A DNA stretch of 64,000 nt, taken from positions 28,967,010-29,031,009 of the forward strand of contig JAQFVV010012394.1 in the NCBI GenBank assembly GCA_028023455.1, given 5' to 3'. Position numbers and translations under genes: made by a program. Each line of letters opens with the position of its first letter. Position 1 is the stretch's first letter. The DNA comes from Epiperipatus broadwayi (taxonomy: Eukaryota > Onychophora > Udeonychophora > Euonychophora > Peripatidae). Under the pieces are notes generated by a model. That model did no database searches. It was not told the DNA's origin and was given only the letters and a program-made list of their open reading frames with translations. This document shows, one piece after another, positions 10,034 to 22,571 of the stretch.

Positions 10034-12541
10034 ATGGAATGTGATAATGATATAGATAATATACATAGCAATTCAAGCTTAAATTGTCACACTCAGTCGT
10101 TCAACAGAAACGATAGCCGAAATCTTCATAGCTATAATAACAAATCTCAGGCTCCATCTGAGATCAAAAACCTTCCAATTAGCAATGCTAAGCACCAAAT
10201 AATTACTGACAACATTAAAATGCAAGAAATTATACAAACTTCGTCAGTTATATGCAATAGTGTTGGTTTCCCATCGGGCAAAATAACAGCCAATATTAAT
10301 AATACATACGAAAACAGTAACAACAATCACCGTATTTCCCAAACTCCTTTAGGAGAAGTAAATAAACACAATTCATCCACAACCGCGAAACACTCTCAGA
10401 ATAATTTGGAACAAAAAATAAAATATCAGCAAAATCTATCTGAAGAAAGGGAAAATTTTTTTTTTAAATCACCAGAGGTCACCAAATTCGCTGCTGTATC
10501 ACCAGAGACTGTCAACAGTATTTCGGGGGAAAAAAACGAAATAACAGATAAAAAAAAATCAACAAAACCCATTCACAAACAAATGAAAATTTCAAACTAG
10601 ATGAACCTTTAATATCTACATTGTTCGCACATTTCAAAACAGACTCACAAATACAAACCCTTCCAAAAAAATCTATATCCTACGCTAACGCTTTAAGTAT
10701 CAACAAAGACGTTAAAACCACGGAGACTAACTCGGTCAGCAATATTAATGAAATGCTTATAGGCATATCGGAATATGAAAGAGAAATCACACCAGAAGAC
10801 AATCAACACCCCCAATCCATTAAGATATTAAATTATAATAATATTACCGACGAAATGCATCAAAACATAAACTATAATTTCAACAAAACTATTCCAAACA
10901 TGCTCTATAAATCTTTCCAAAATTATTACAATGACAAAACTCTAATCCTAGCAGTAACGAATGAAAACTTATCATTATACAAATTCCCCATGGAACATTT
11001 ATATTCTGTAATTAAACAACATGATTCAGAGTTGGGGATTTATCAAATACTAACACATCCTAATGACAGATATGTGGCAATAGAATTTAAGACCTGGGCA
11101 GACAGGCTCCAATTTAAAAACAATATTAAAATACTGGGAAATAAAATACTTTGCACTGTAGAAATGAACAGACCTATGATACTACAAGGGAAAATCAAAA
11201 ACTGCCTAACAAGATTCACTGAACAAGAGCTCCAAAATATCCTCAATCCCTACGGCACTGTATCAAAATTTAAATTCCTTCCAGACCCCATCTTAAATGG
11301 AAACATAATATCAAACAGCAATCTTCTCACTAGCCATGAAAAAAAATGTTTCTCCCACTGACATCCCTACTGTAGTTAATGCAAGAGGTTCACCAATGGT
11401 CTTAACATTCAGGGGTGTGTGGCCTCAGTGCTTTCACTGTTTACAAAGGACACACTTTATAAAAGACTGTTTGGCATGTATCTGCACTACCTGCAATCAA
11501 AAGAAAGGCAAGTTCCACCGCTGCAATGGAAAGAATATAGAAACAACAACCACTACAAACACCAAACAGTCACATAAAACAGACAATAATATTGAAAACC
11601 ACACTGATAAACACAGGGCTTCAACATCAAACTATACCGAATCTATAGACATAACTCCCACAGATGTAACACCAGACCACATAATATCTAGAGATGAAGA
11701 TCAAGATGAAAATCTTTCCCAACAAACTGAAATGGAATTCCACAACAATACAACCAAAAATAGAAATGATAAACAAACAACTACATCAAGTACACCTCAT
11801 CTCATTTCAAACCAATACACAGATAATATTCAGTCAATAAACAGTACAACATTGGAAAAAAAGGGCTATGAATCAATGCTTGACAATCCTTCAAACTTGA
11901 AATCACTTCCAATAGAAGAAACAGACACCAGAATCAAAATATACAAAAATAACACCCAATCACCTAGAAAGTCACAAAGTAAACAAAATACAATAACTCC
12001 ACATCCTCAAAAAGAAAGTAGCAAAACCAATAAACCAAGGAAAAAATTCAATCCAGCACACACCAAAACTCAAAACCTGGGGAAAAAGGATGGTTTATCT
12101 GGACATTGGAATCAGGATCTTTCACAAGAAGTAGAGCTAACACAACAAGCTATACCAAATATTAATAAATGGAAATCAGATGTTCCGGATAAATCAAGCT
12201 CAGATGATGATATGAATTCTGGGTTTATAACAAAACTACCTACATTAAAACCAGATTCACAAGAATCACAAAGTAAACACAAAGTGTCGTGGGAAAAAAA
12301 GAAAAGAAAAACCTCTGAGCACTCTGATACAGATTCAGCACCAATGGAAGATGATCCCTATTTGGAATTACCAGATTCTATGGAAAATGAGGACCTTCCA
12401 GTACTCATGGAATCAAATCTACATCAACTCTCATTGGAAGAAGCATCAGATCAAGAAACCAATTATAGTCATTTACTTCCAAATTCTCCCCGAGACCAGG
12501 GGCCAGCTGGAGGGGCAGGGACACTATATTATGAACTATAA
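10034..12541 (+). pseudogene. LINE ORF1, gag-like RNA-binding protein, two compensating frameshifts
   Basis: The protein would be about 835 residues. It would coat element RNA and take part in the RNP in the cytoplasm and nucleus. It starts at the ATG at 10034. The N-terminal third is Asn/Ser-rich and disordered. The middle (about 10900-11330) looks like a folded RNA-binding region. A CCHC knuckle CFHCLQRTHFIKDC (C-x2-C-x4-H-x4-C) is at about 11430-11472, followed by a second Cys/His cluster (CTTCNQKKGKFHRC). The C-terminal part is charged and low complexity. The frame moves at the A9 run 10550-10558 and returns at the A8 run 11339-11346, so the two shifts compensate. They could be real indels, polymerase slippage or assembly error. 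The stop is TAA at 12539-12541. Confidence 0.85.
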
Positions 12542-15500
12542 AATGCAGGGATTAATGCCCGTGGCCTCAACTCATTGGCCCGTGCTCACGCAATTAGAAA
12601 TTGGATAAGCATTAACTCTCCCCACATCCTTCTAATGGGGGAAACCAAATTACATAATAACACTGACACTAAAATAGAAACATTAATCGCCACCATGGGC
12701 TTCACTAAATTTTCAGTTGGACATTCAGCAGCTGGAGGGGTTGGAGTATTAATTAACAAAAAATTTCCTCCAAACAAATTCTGTATTCTCTATTTGGATA
12801 ACAATTTAATCTTATTAGAAATAGACTATTGGGGCTACACCATAAATCTAGCTTATATATACACTTCAAACAATCCTACTATCTATCACAAAATAATTCA
12901 GATTTTAAATGCTATCCTTAGCAACAAATCAGGCTCTTTACTTATATTGGGAGATTTTAACACCACATATGGTCACTTTAATCTAAAATTTCTTCCACTG
13001 ATAAATAGAAACTTGATGTGTGGGGAAGGATTCCTTCCTCCCAGATCCTACTCCTTTAACACCAAATCCCACCAAATGCTAATAGACCTATTATATTATT
13101 CACCAGATTTACATTTTCATCTAAATGCAAAACTTTTACCGGTGTCATTTTCGGACCATATGGCCCTTGTAGTTACTCTTGAAACCATGGCTTGCCTCCC
13201 AACCCCAGAGGCTCTTCACAAAACTATGCGGATGGTAACAAAATCAAACATAACAGAGGCCATAGTGTCCAAATCTTATATATATTTTCACAAAATCAAC
13301 ATTTTTTCAAGACCAGCTGAAGAAGCCTGGTTTTCATTTATAAGCATCCTACAGACAATATTAAAACACCACACCATGAAAGTCAAAGGCCCTAATGGCC
13401 TCTTCAGAGATCTTCTACAAATAGAGAATCAGCTTCAGATGCTCCAAAGTCAACCTATCAAAACACAAGATATATATACCGATCAAGACAAAAATCCCTA
13501 GTGGAATACCTATCCATTAGGAGAGCCAAATGTTATTTATCACAACAACATCACTGGACAAAAGGCTACTTGAGATGGGCACTTGGAGGGAAAAATAATA
13601 AAACCACTCCCACCTCCATCATTGCAGATGGGAAAACCTTACTGGGAACACCTATGATGAACACAATAAAAGAACACTTCCGGAAAAGAATGCAAATCGC
13701 AATCTTCAATGGCACACAATCCTGGTCTGAAGTTGATCCACAGGCACTACATGGGATCACAGAAAACCTACTCCAACAGAAAATGTCTTCCCTTCCAGAT
13801 GGTGTACATCCTGGATTACATGGGATTCCCAGATTCCTAATCCTACACCTCAATCAATTTGCAATTCCCATAATGAAGAAGATGGTGGATTACCTAGCAA
13901 CTGGTAATAGAGTGATACCTAACCTTTACCCAGTGGTGCTAGTTCCATTTATAAAAAAAAAAATCAAGTTATGGATCTCTCAAACATCAGACCTATTTCC
14001 ATGACACCCTTGCTAATTAAAATTATGGAGTCTGTGATCAAAGACCTCATCCAACCAAATGTCTTAAAGCACATATCTAACAACCAATATGCGAAGAAGG
14101 GATCCTCTACTGCACATGCAATGGGCAACATAATCTCCATCATTGACTATGTCAAAATCCACCGGAAGTCAGGGCCAATAGCTATTCAACTGGACTTGGC
14201 TACAGCCATTGACTCAGTACATATAGACATACTCTTAAATATTTTGGCCGAATATGATGTTCCTGCAGCTGCTGTCCAGATCATAAGCAACTTACTATAC
14301 AACAGGGAAATTTTTATCACTATGGATGGTAATATCACCTCCGGATTTAAACCGACACAAGCTCTCCCTCAGGGTTCCCCCTCAGTGCCCTATGCTTCAT
14401 CGCACATATAAATCCTCTCCTGATATATTTGGAAAAAAATCTACCAGGTCTTTTTAAACCCAATTTAAGCAGAGAATTCAACATGTTTGCCTACATGGAT
14501 GATGTAATGATCATCCTACCATCAAGAAAACATATTCCTTTGCTACAAACAATATTAAGCCGCTATACTGAGAAATACAGGCTGCAATTCAACCCCAGCA
14601 AGTCTGCCTCCTGGCAAATTGTTTCAGGAAGGAAAATTAACACCCTCTTCTCTGCCAAGCCACAGAGATATCTTGGGTTTTCCATATTCAAATCTACCAC
14701 AGCAATGACCAAAGAGATTCAGGATAACATCCTAGAAACAACAAACAAATTCATCACTTCCTTGTCACAAGTCTACCTTTCCCTCCCTGGCAAGGTAGCA
14801 CTAATTAACATGAATGTGATGCCAAAAATAGCATACTTTCTTCCATTTATCAAATGCAACAAAAGCTTCATAAATAAAATAAATGGCTTGTGCTCAAGGC
14901 TTTTCTGGAAAGGTAAAACGGTCGCGATCAGCCTCAAAGGCACTCAGCGACCAAGAAAGCTAAATGGTCTTGCTCTCCACTCCATTCAGGCATTGATTTA
15001 CCAAAAAACCCACAATGTCATACACAACTTGGTAGCATCATATGGTTTTAACACAATTCTCCAAAAAACTTTCCTTCAAAAGGTAACACCCACTGACCGA
15101 CCCCCACCAGACAGACAAACATGGATCACTAGAAACACAAACTTTATCAAACAGCACTGCTCAATAAATGACTCCACATTCAATTCTAAAATATCATTAT
15201 GGCAAGCATACACAATCCTCCATCCAATCTTACATCCTATAATCAACACATTTTATTACAATAATCAGAAACTGGTATCCAACTTTAAAAAATGGAGTCT
15301 AGAGGCTAAATACCTAGACTTCCTCATTAAATACAACATTAATGGACTACCTACTAATCACTTCCTCTTTTACAAATGTGGTCATAACATAGACCCTACT
15401 TGCAGCATTTGCATGAACGGCGATGAGACATTGGAACACCTTTTCTCACAATGTATGGGATTCAGAGTGATCCGAGAAATCATACTCTCCAACACCAAGA

Positions 15501-15748
15501 TAGATTTCCAACTGATCTCATCTCTGAAAGATAGTATCAATACTAAAACCTATCCAATAATACGTCTCTCGGTGTTTTTGAACTATGCCATATGGGTTAC
15601 ACATTGTAAACTAATCATGGAACACCCACAACCTAATATAAAACAGGTTTTTTCCAAAACAATGATTAAAATCCAGAAGAAAGACCAACTCTTGGCATTG
15701 TCAAAAACATTTGAAGACACTTGGACATTATACAATATGCCAAACTAA
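12542..15748 (+). pseudogene. LINE ORF2: APE endonuclease, reverse transcriptase, zinc knuckle
   Basis: About 1,070 codons. The endonuclease opens with NARGLNSLARAHAIRNW directly after the ORF1 stop and in the same frame. It has the catalytic GETK, GGVGVLINKK, GDFNTTYG (12950) and FSDHMALV (13151). RT motifs are IRPISMTPLL (13983), LDLATAIDS for motif A, LPQGSP for motif B (14370) and AYMDDV for motif C (14492-14503), so the catalytic YMDD is intact. A C-terminal CSIC...H...C motif is near 15400-15450. The frame is broken near 13470-13490 (after a TA run), at the A11 run 13953-13963 and at the C5 run 14377-14381. With those repaired the frame runs to TAA at 15748. No in-frame ATG precedes the endonuclease. 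An out-of-frame ATG at 12543 overlaps the ORF1 stop. Confidence 0.88.
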
Positions 15749-15945
15749 CAACAAGGCAAAAGGGGGGGGGAGGCTAATAATCAGATAACAAATATGTGAA
15801 AGATCTAATGTTCACACCATATTGGGCAACATAGACTCATCAGAACCCAAATGGAAATAACAAGATAGTTAGAACAACAATGTAAACCCCAATTGTATGA
15901 TTACATATCACTGTATACATTAGAAATAATAAATTATTATTGAAA

Positions 15946-16425
15946 CTAAAACAATTTGGTCAAACCCCCCCCCAAAAAAAAAGGTAGAAAAAATTCGAAA
16001 CAATTCCCAAATAATTGCATTATATTTTTTCAGCAGGGTTTAAACAAGTGGGGTAAAATAAATGACTATTTTTGTTTACTTTTTGTTAATAACAGTACGA
16101 AAGCCCCCCCCCCCAGCTGTTTATTGTAGAAGCCAAAAAAAGGCTAATTCAAATGAAATATAAATAAAAGTAAAAAGTGAAAAAAAGTTGTTTAAAAAAA
16201 AAAAAATATTGACTTTTTGTTACAATTATTGATCCAAGAGTGGGGATGGGGATTTCAAAACAATTTTTGAACCCCCAACAACACAAAAGTTACTTTTGAT
16301 TTAATAATAATAAAAAAAAACAATTTAGTCAACCAAAAAAAAAAAAAAAAGAACAAGTTGAAACAAGTCCCAAATAATTGTACCATTATATTTTTTCAGT
16401 GGGTGAAACAGTCCAAAGTTTTAAA
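15946..16425 (+). repeat. Tandem ~370-bp repeat units right of the LINE
   Basis: One full unit runs from CAATTTGGTCAA at about 15951 to the next CAATTTAGTCAA at about 16321 (period about 370 bp). A partial third unit follows. The core 16025-16290 matches 9640-9920 left of the LINE. Units contain poly(C) and poly(A) runs. I cannot tell a satellite from promoter-like leader repeats of the LINE itself. Confidence 0.75.
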
Positions 16426-16449
16426 ATTCAGAAAAATAAACACAAAATT

Positions 16450-16600
16450 AAATTACCAAAATTTGTTGAATAAAGAAAAATGACAGGTTAAAAAAACAAT
16501 GAAAATGAATATAAAAATTTGTTTAATAAAAAAGAAATCATGTTATAAATGAAATAAAAATTTGTTTAATCAAAAAAAAAATCATGTTATATAAAAAAAA
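16450..16600 (+). repeat. Short tandem repeat, ~45-bp unit
   Basis: About three diverged units built on AAAATTTGTTTAAT followed by an A run and ATCATGTTATA. Confidence 0.65.
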
Positions 16601-18935
16601 GTTGTGGCAGCCTGGTAACGTTACATTTGATTGATTTTGTATAGCATCAATGTCCCAAGTGGCCATGCCTGGATTTCAGATGATTATCCAGAGTTTATTT
16701 ATTATGTGGTATCCAGTTTTATGTTTGATTATAGGATTAAAATATGATTAATGTGCAGTATTTAATTTTTATCCAGTGTCCTTAAAAAACAATCGGTGAT
16801 TTCATTTACGATATACCCAAAGTAAAGATTTTCATGACTAAGCAAAAATTCCAGTTTCTTTTAATATAGTAAATAATCAAAAACATAATGTTAATCAAAA
16901 TAATATTATATTTTAAAATGTGTCTAGCAGCTAAAATATATTCATTCAATCAAATTTTATGAATTAAAATTCTTATGATCATTATTTTATCTGCACAAAA
17001 ATTTGATAATCCTGGTTGTAAAATATGATTGTCATAATGGCAAGGCATTTTGAGAAAAAAATGATTTTGTACATTATGCAGTTAATAATAAATTTTATAT
17101 GATCACCGGGTTACTGTTCTATCTCCCTTAACTTTACATAATAGACTAGTCCAGATTATATCTTATCTCAATTGGATTCAGCGTTCATTATTATAGACCA
17201 ATATGTGTAAGAATAGATAACCTATATCCAGTAGGAGAAACAGGCTAATGGGTAATTATATTCAATGAATCTGATTGTTTTCATTATGGGAGAGGATCTG
17301 GCTATTGGAGGCAAAGAGAAACACCAACAATTTACAGCTAGAACTGAATGGCAGTATGGATGTTGTCCACTATATAGTTAAAGCAGTGAGGCAAATTCAC
17401 AATAAAACTGGAAGCTGTTAGAAAGCAAATCAGACAAAAATAAATTGTTAAAGTACAGCCAGAAATGTCCCTGGACCTACTCATGAGGCAAGCTATCACA
17501 ATACACTCAGAAGTGGTAGGTAAGCCTAGAAGGCACCTGAAATCCCCTACATTAAAAGTTGCATGGCAATTAAATGCTATACTTTGTTAACAGTATGATA
17601 TGAAAGTTTAACAGTTGTATATATTCTAAGTATGTGTTTGTATATTTGTTTTAATTAATAAATATTTAATTATACTTTTACGAGTCTATGTTTATAATAA
17701 TCAAGCATAAACAAATCACAGGTTTAAAATATTATTTATTTGCCCAATTTTAAATCAATAATTTCATAATGTATTCAAGGTAGTAACACTTTTACCAAAA
17801 ATGTAAAAATACAGGGCTAGCAATAAAAAAAAATAAATAAAAAGGTTTAATTATATACAATATTAAAAATACAGCACTGAATTATACATTATATTTTTTT
17901 ATTTATTTTTTTACTTAATTTCCTCTGCATTTACGGAAAAAATAAATAGATTTGTGATCTGTGAACAAATGCTTTAAAAAAAAACCTCAGTGCAAAAAAA
18001 ATTCAGTTTCATTAATTTAGATATTACAAAAATAAACAAATAAAAAACATGTTGATAATAGAACATAAAAACCCACAAAACAATTTTAAAATGTTCATTA
18101 TATTAAGTTAATTTATAAAACAAATTTTAAATGTGCATTTCAGGTAGTTTCCTTTTTTGTATATGCTTTATTTTAATATAATGAATCGTGGCTCAGGAAA
18201 CTCCATGGCTATATAAAAAGCAAAATGGTAGACCGTTAATAAAAAAAAAATTAGTTACTGAAATGTTTTCATTCAATATATCTTTTCACAGGTTAATACT
18301 TTATTAAATAATAATTTGCTTGGTAAATTCATTATTCATTAATTAATTCTTTTTTCAGTTTAAGCTTTATTCTTTTAATCGGATTTTAATATATCTTGAA
18401 TTTAAGGCAACAAATTAATTTTTTCCCATAAGAACTCATTATAATGCTTATTTTTACGTGAGATTTTGCTTTATGAGGCATTATGGGGAAAGTATTGAGC
18501 TCCCTGTCTGGAGTAAAAGTGTATCTATATATTATAACGGCCACAAATAAATATATATGTATGTACAAAAAATAAAATAAAAAGGAGAAAGGAAAAGAAC
18601 AAAGCTTTTTTTTTAAAAAAGGTTTATTAGATACAATAGAAAACTTTACATGTAAATACATTAGATCATAAATACATTAACAAACAAATTTGATTATCGA
18701 TAGAGTATAAATTATGACAGCAAAATTAGCTCAAAGAACAAACACATGTATATATGTATACATGTACAACACCAGAAGCAGTAGCCATTTGAAGAGTATT
18801 GTTATTGCAGTTCCTTAGATGCTTGTAACATGATTATTTTCTTGTTGAAATATTTGTTCAAGAGTGACTTCACAGACATCATCTCACATAATGGGAAAAA
18901 CAACTTTATCCCATGTATCATAAAACAGGAGATCA
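16601..18935. other. A+T-rich DNA, no gene seen
   Basis: No convincing coding region. At 17290-17580 the base composition is a little more balanced and stops are slightly rarer, but I recognise no family. 17700-18400 is low-complexity A/T. The minus-strand open frame at 18386-18661 is leucine/isoleucine-rich and looks random. Confidence 0.5.
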
Positions 18936-18939
18936 TGTG

Positions 18940-19495
18940 ACATCGCACAGTCTCTAGTCTTTGCCTGTAATGTCCAGCTTTGGTGTATTTGATGTTCTAA
19001 AGATTATTTTACATTTTGTCAACCATACTGTGAATGTCAAAAAATAGAAAGTCTAATATTTGCAAAAAGACCCTTCTTAATGGTGTTCTTCACTGAAAGT
19101 GCATCTCTGGTGTCAAGTGCCACCTTATCAATGACAAAGTCCCTGATTGGAGATAATGTTGGACAAGAGTAGACCAGGTTATCAAAGCTCTCTTCATTGT
19201 GACCGCATAGCTGACATTGGGAGCTGAGCCTTTTAAAACCTCTTTTCAACACCAGGAACTGACTGGTATGAAGAGAATCCAAATTCAGTTTTAAGATGAA
19301 GTCAATGTGCTTTGTCTTTAGATACCAATGTTTGGCCCTTCTGACAAGCAATTTATTATTCAAACCCAGTATTATAGGGAGAAAAGTCTGGTTCGAATAT
19401 TTGAGATGATATAACTGCCAGAAGGTCCTTTTTCCATCCAATACGAGTGGTATCCTATGTAGATCATTACTCACACTCTTCCAGAGGGTGGCAAA
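18940..19495 (-). mobile_element. LINE C-terminal fragment, relative of the 10-16 kb element
   Basis: The minus-strand frame of 145 codons (19037-19474) matches the last part of ORF2 of the large LINE in order: TFWQLYHLKY, then KHWYLKTKHIDFILKLNLDS, then the knuckle CQLCGHNEESFDNLVYSC. The large LINE has SLWQAY, AKYLDFLIKYNING and CSICMNGDETLEHLFSQC at these places. The match continues past the stop to about 18940 with degraded sequence. It is a 5'-truncated, diverged family member. Only the domain that follows RT remains. Confidence 0.85.
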
Positions 19496-20833
19496 GGTCT
19501 GAGATAAAATAAATTAGAAATAGATTTATTTAATTAAAGAAATTGAAAAGAAAAAGAGCAGTGTTTTGGTACTGAATATTATGATATTTTGTTAAAATTT
19601 GATTAATTGTACAAACTTTATTTAATTGGATTAGTGATTACCTAAATTCTAATTAACAGTGTAATTAAGAAAATAAAGACTAATTAAATAAAGTAATAAA
19701 ACAGATAAGAATGCCGACCAATGCTGGATTAGGAAATACCTTTAAAACCAATAGTGAGGCAAAGTATAAAAGAGCTAAAAATCTTTAGCATAGAGTTTCT
19801 TCTATCTTCTTTTTTTGGATTACAAAAATATGATCAACAACTTTTAAAAAAGATCAAACAGTCAATGCCACATTATCAGACAAAATAAAATGCTTGGGCA
19901 GTTTCTAGGGTTACCCAATCGGAAAATGAGAATAATGTGGTTGAGAATGATGCACACCATCCTTAAAACCTCTAAATTACACATTCATAATCAAATTAAT
20001 AATTGTAAGTATAAAGATACTGAACATTTATCAGCACACCTTATGCCAGAAAAGAGAAAACAATATATTCAATATGAGGAAATGAAGGCCATGTTGTATG
20101 CTGTGACGGAGCAGACTCCTGCAGAATCAGAAGAAAGTGTGCTACAGCACTACTATGTCAAATATGATAAAAAGTTTTTTATTTTTTCAAAAGTTAGTTA
20201 AAATCAATACTTTTATTTTCAGGAAAAGCCTTGCTGAAGCTACATTTATTCCTTAAATAAAAAAATATATAAGGGATTCGAACTCAGACTTTCACACAAC
20301 CCTCAACTCTTCAGGCCATCTCATATTGCTGACCCACCTGATCAAATAAATGTTGAGAAGATAAATAATCACCAATATACATATTTTATATTAAAACAGC
20401 AATTATCAGTTGGTCCAGGTTACTATCTCCACACATATATACATTCAGTGAACAGCTTTATATTAAGATAGCCAATATTCACAGGCTTCAAACTATTCCA
20501 GACCACAATTCTTCAGCCATACATTTTATTGAAAATCTGATGATGGAATGTTCAAAGCCCACGTTAGTGTCAAGGTTGTCATCCTACCCATGTTTGCATT
20601 AGTCATTCTGACCCTCATGTATGGGAGAATAATACACTGACATACATATGTGAGGGATAGGCAGAGCTTTAATGCACTATGCTTCAATATGTAATTTAAT
20701 ACACTGTACAGGCTTACACAGACCTGCACATATAATGTAATATATAAAGGATTCAAACTTGCACAACCCTCAACTCTCCATACCATCTCATATTTCTGAC
20801 CCACCTGATAACCCACATGTTAAGAAGATAAAT

Positions 20834-20891
20834 AATCATCAATATACATATTTCATGCTAAACCAACTATCATCAGTTGCTCCAGATTACT
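20834..20891 (-). ncRNA. Hammerhead ribozyme-like motif, family B (intact core)
   Basis: On the minus strand: helix I strand TAATCTGGAGCAA, core CTGATGA, a weak helix II around GTTGGTTT, core GAAA, helix III of 3 bp with a 2-nt loop, triplet ATA, and helix I strand TTGATGATTA. The pairing GATTA with TAATC closes the outer part of helix I. Core residues are intact. Confidence 0.6.
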
Positions 20892-21490
20892 ATCTCCATA
20901 TATATATATATATATAATCGGTACTCAGATTTATATTAAGATAGCCAATCTTTACACTTTAATGGACATGCTTCAAAGTACTCCAACCCACAACTCTTCA
21001 GCTGTACATTTCATTGAAACTCTGATAATGGAATGTTCAAAGCCCACATATTGCTGGTTTAGCATGAAATATGTTTATTGGTGATTATTTATCTTCTCAA
21101 CATTGTGTGATCAGGTGGGTCAACAATATGAGATGACATGGAGAGTTGAGGGTCATGTGAAAGTCTGAGTTCAAATCCCTTATATCTCACATTAGTGCAA
21201 TTAAATTACATATTGGAACATAGTGTGTTAAATGTCTGCCCATCCCTTGCATATGCATGTAAATGGATTATTCTCCAGTCCATGAGGGGCCAGAATGACT
21301 AACATCAACATGTGTGGAATGATAACCTTGGCACTAACATGGGATTTGAATGTTCCATCATCAGATTATCAATGAAATGTATGGCTGAAGAGTTGTGCTT
21401 TGGAATAGTTTGAAGCCTGTCCATTAAAGTATAAAGATTGGCTATCTTAATTTAAAGATGAGCACTGATTATATATATGTGTGGAGATAG

Positions 21491-21547
21491 TAATCTGGAC
21501 CAACTGATGATTGCTGATTTAGCATGAAATAAGTATATTGGTGATTA
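21491..21547 (+). ncRNA. Hammerhead ribozyme-like motif, family B (intact core)
   Basis: Plus strand: TAATCTGGACCAA, CTGATGA, helix II TGCT/AGCA, GAAA, helix III ATA/TAT with loop AG, triplet ATA, TTGGTGATTA. ACCAA pairs with TTGGT and TAATC with GATTA across an internal loop. All core positions of the hammerhead are present. This is one of the best family B candidates in the window. Confidence 0.7.
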
Positions 21548-22571
21548 TTTATCTTAACATATGTGTGATCAAGTGGGTCAGCAATGTGAGATGTCATGGA
21601 AAGTTGAAGGTCAGTCTGAGTTCGAATCCCTTATATTACATTATATGTGCAGGTATGCGTAAGCCTGTACAATACATTAAATTAAATAAAGAAAGTGAAT
21701 TTGCACAAGGAACAATAGCAAGATTTCGAAAAGGACATTTTTTTTAGTAGAGATAAAGAAACTAGCTGTCTCCCAGCAATGAAAAGTTTGTGATATAAAA
21801 GTTACCTTAGTGAATTTGATTTGAGCCTCATTTTGTTACAAGACTATCAGTTTTTTTAGACAAGATTTTGTAAAATCTTCAAAAAACATGATAAATTATT
21901 AGGGTCTGCTTGAGAAGCCAATTGAAAACAAGTTAATGTTGATACAGCCCATTTTTTTTATTAATAAAGATAGACTAATTTATGAGCAGAGGCATTCTTC
22001 CCTCAAGAAAATTAAATCAGGCAATCATCAAAAAACAATGAAGTATTTATGGGTATCCCCTCTCAATGATCAACAAACTTCATGGACTCCATTCTGGAAG
22101 GGTTTCTTTTGCAGACATTTTTTTGTTTACTTTGTATTACTATTATTTTAACAACATTTTTTATTTCAACAGGTGATGATAGTTGGCACTTATTTTGAGG
22201 AACATTACTGATTATACTACACACTTTTCTTAGTGTTCTTAATGTATATGGTGGGTGAGCAGCAAGAATTAATCATGTGCTGATTTTTGAGCTTGATCCC
22301 CATAATCATCTATCTCACCAATATCTAATGGAGCTTGCTGGAACATTTAATGTACTGTGGAGCTTATGTGTTCTAGCCTATTTTTATTACAATTCACTTA
22401 ATATTCCTTCTTATGTTAGTCCCCTTGCACTTGTTTGCATTAATCCTATGAAAACAATGCAGTATGAAGCAAAGTTCTGGCTTATGAAAATTTTATGTCA
22501 CATTGTGACAGCTACTTTTCATTATGTTGGCTTCACTGATTTCTGGCTTGCTGATCAATTAAACAGTAATG

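Larger units (their letters stand above)
9918..15945 (+). mobile_element. Long two-ORF LINE (APE-type endonuclease, RT, C-terminal zinc knuckle), nearly intact
   Basis: A non-LTR retrotransposon about 6 kb long. It has a ~115-bp leader, a nucleic-acid-binding ORF1 (10034-12541), ORF2 with APE endonuclease, RT and C-terminal Cys/His motif (12542-15748), and a ~200-bp 3' UTR ending near AATAATAAATTATTATTG. The only visible damage is a handful of one-base shifts, most of them in homopolymer runs, so it is young by the standard of this window. The ORF1 type, the NARGLN endonuclease start and the terminal zinc motif fit the broad group of two-ORF APE LINEs (L1/Tx1/I-like). I do not assign a clade. 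A relative is at 18940-19495 on the minus strand. Confidence 0.9.
20262..21681. mobile_element. Large foldback of family B units, inserted in the XPR1 pseudogene
   Basis: Two family B units on the minus strand (20270-20750 and 20755-21050) face two on the plus strand (21050-21350 and 21350-21681), giving a ~1.4-kb palindrome-like array. Hammerhead-like cores lie at about 20400 and 20870 (minus) and 21075 and 21530 (plus), spaced about 455-475 bp within each arm, as in tandem dimers. The insertion is bracketed by TTAAATAAA at 20253-20261 and 21682-21690, a likely 9-bp target-site duplication. XPR1 similarity stops before and resumes after it. Each unit ends in a B-box-like GAGTTCGAATCCC block. 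Confidence 0.8.

Noticed and set aside
9640-16425. Direct repeats flanking a retrotransposon taken as LTRs
   Set aside because: The element inside is a LINE (APE endonuclease, no protease, integrase or RNase H seen), a further partial unit follows, and the units lack a primer-binding site.
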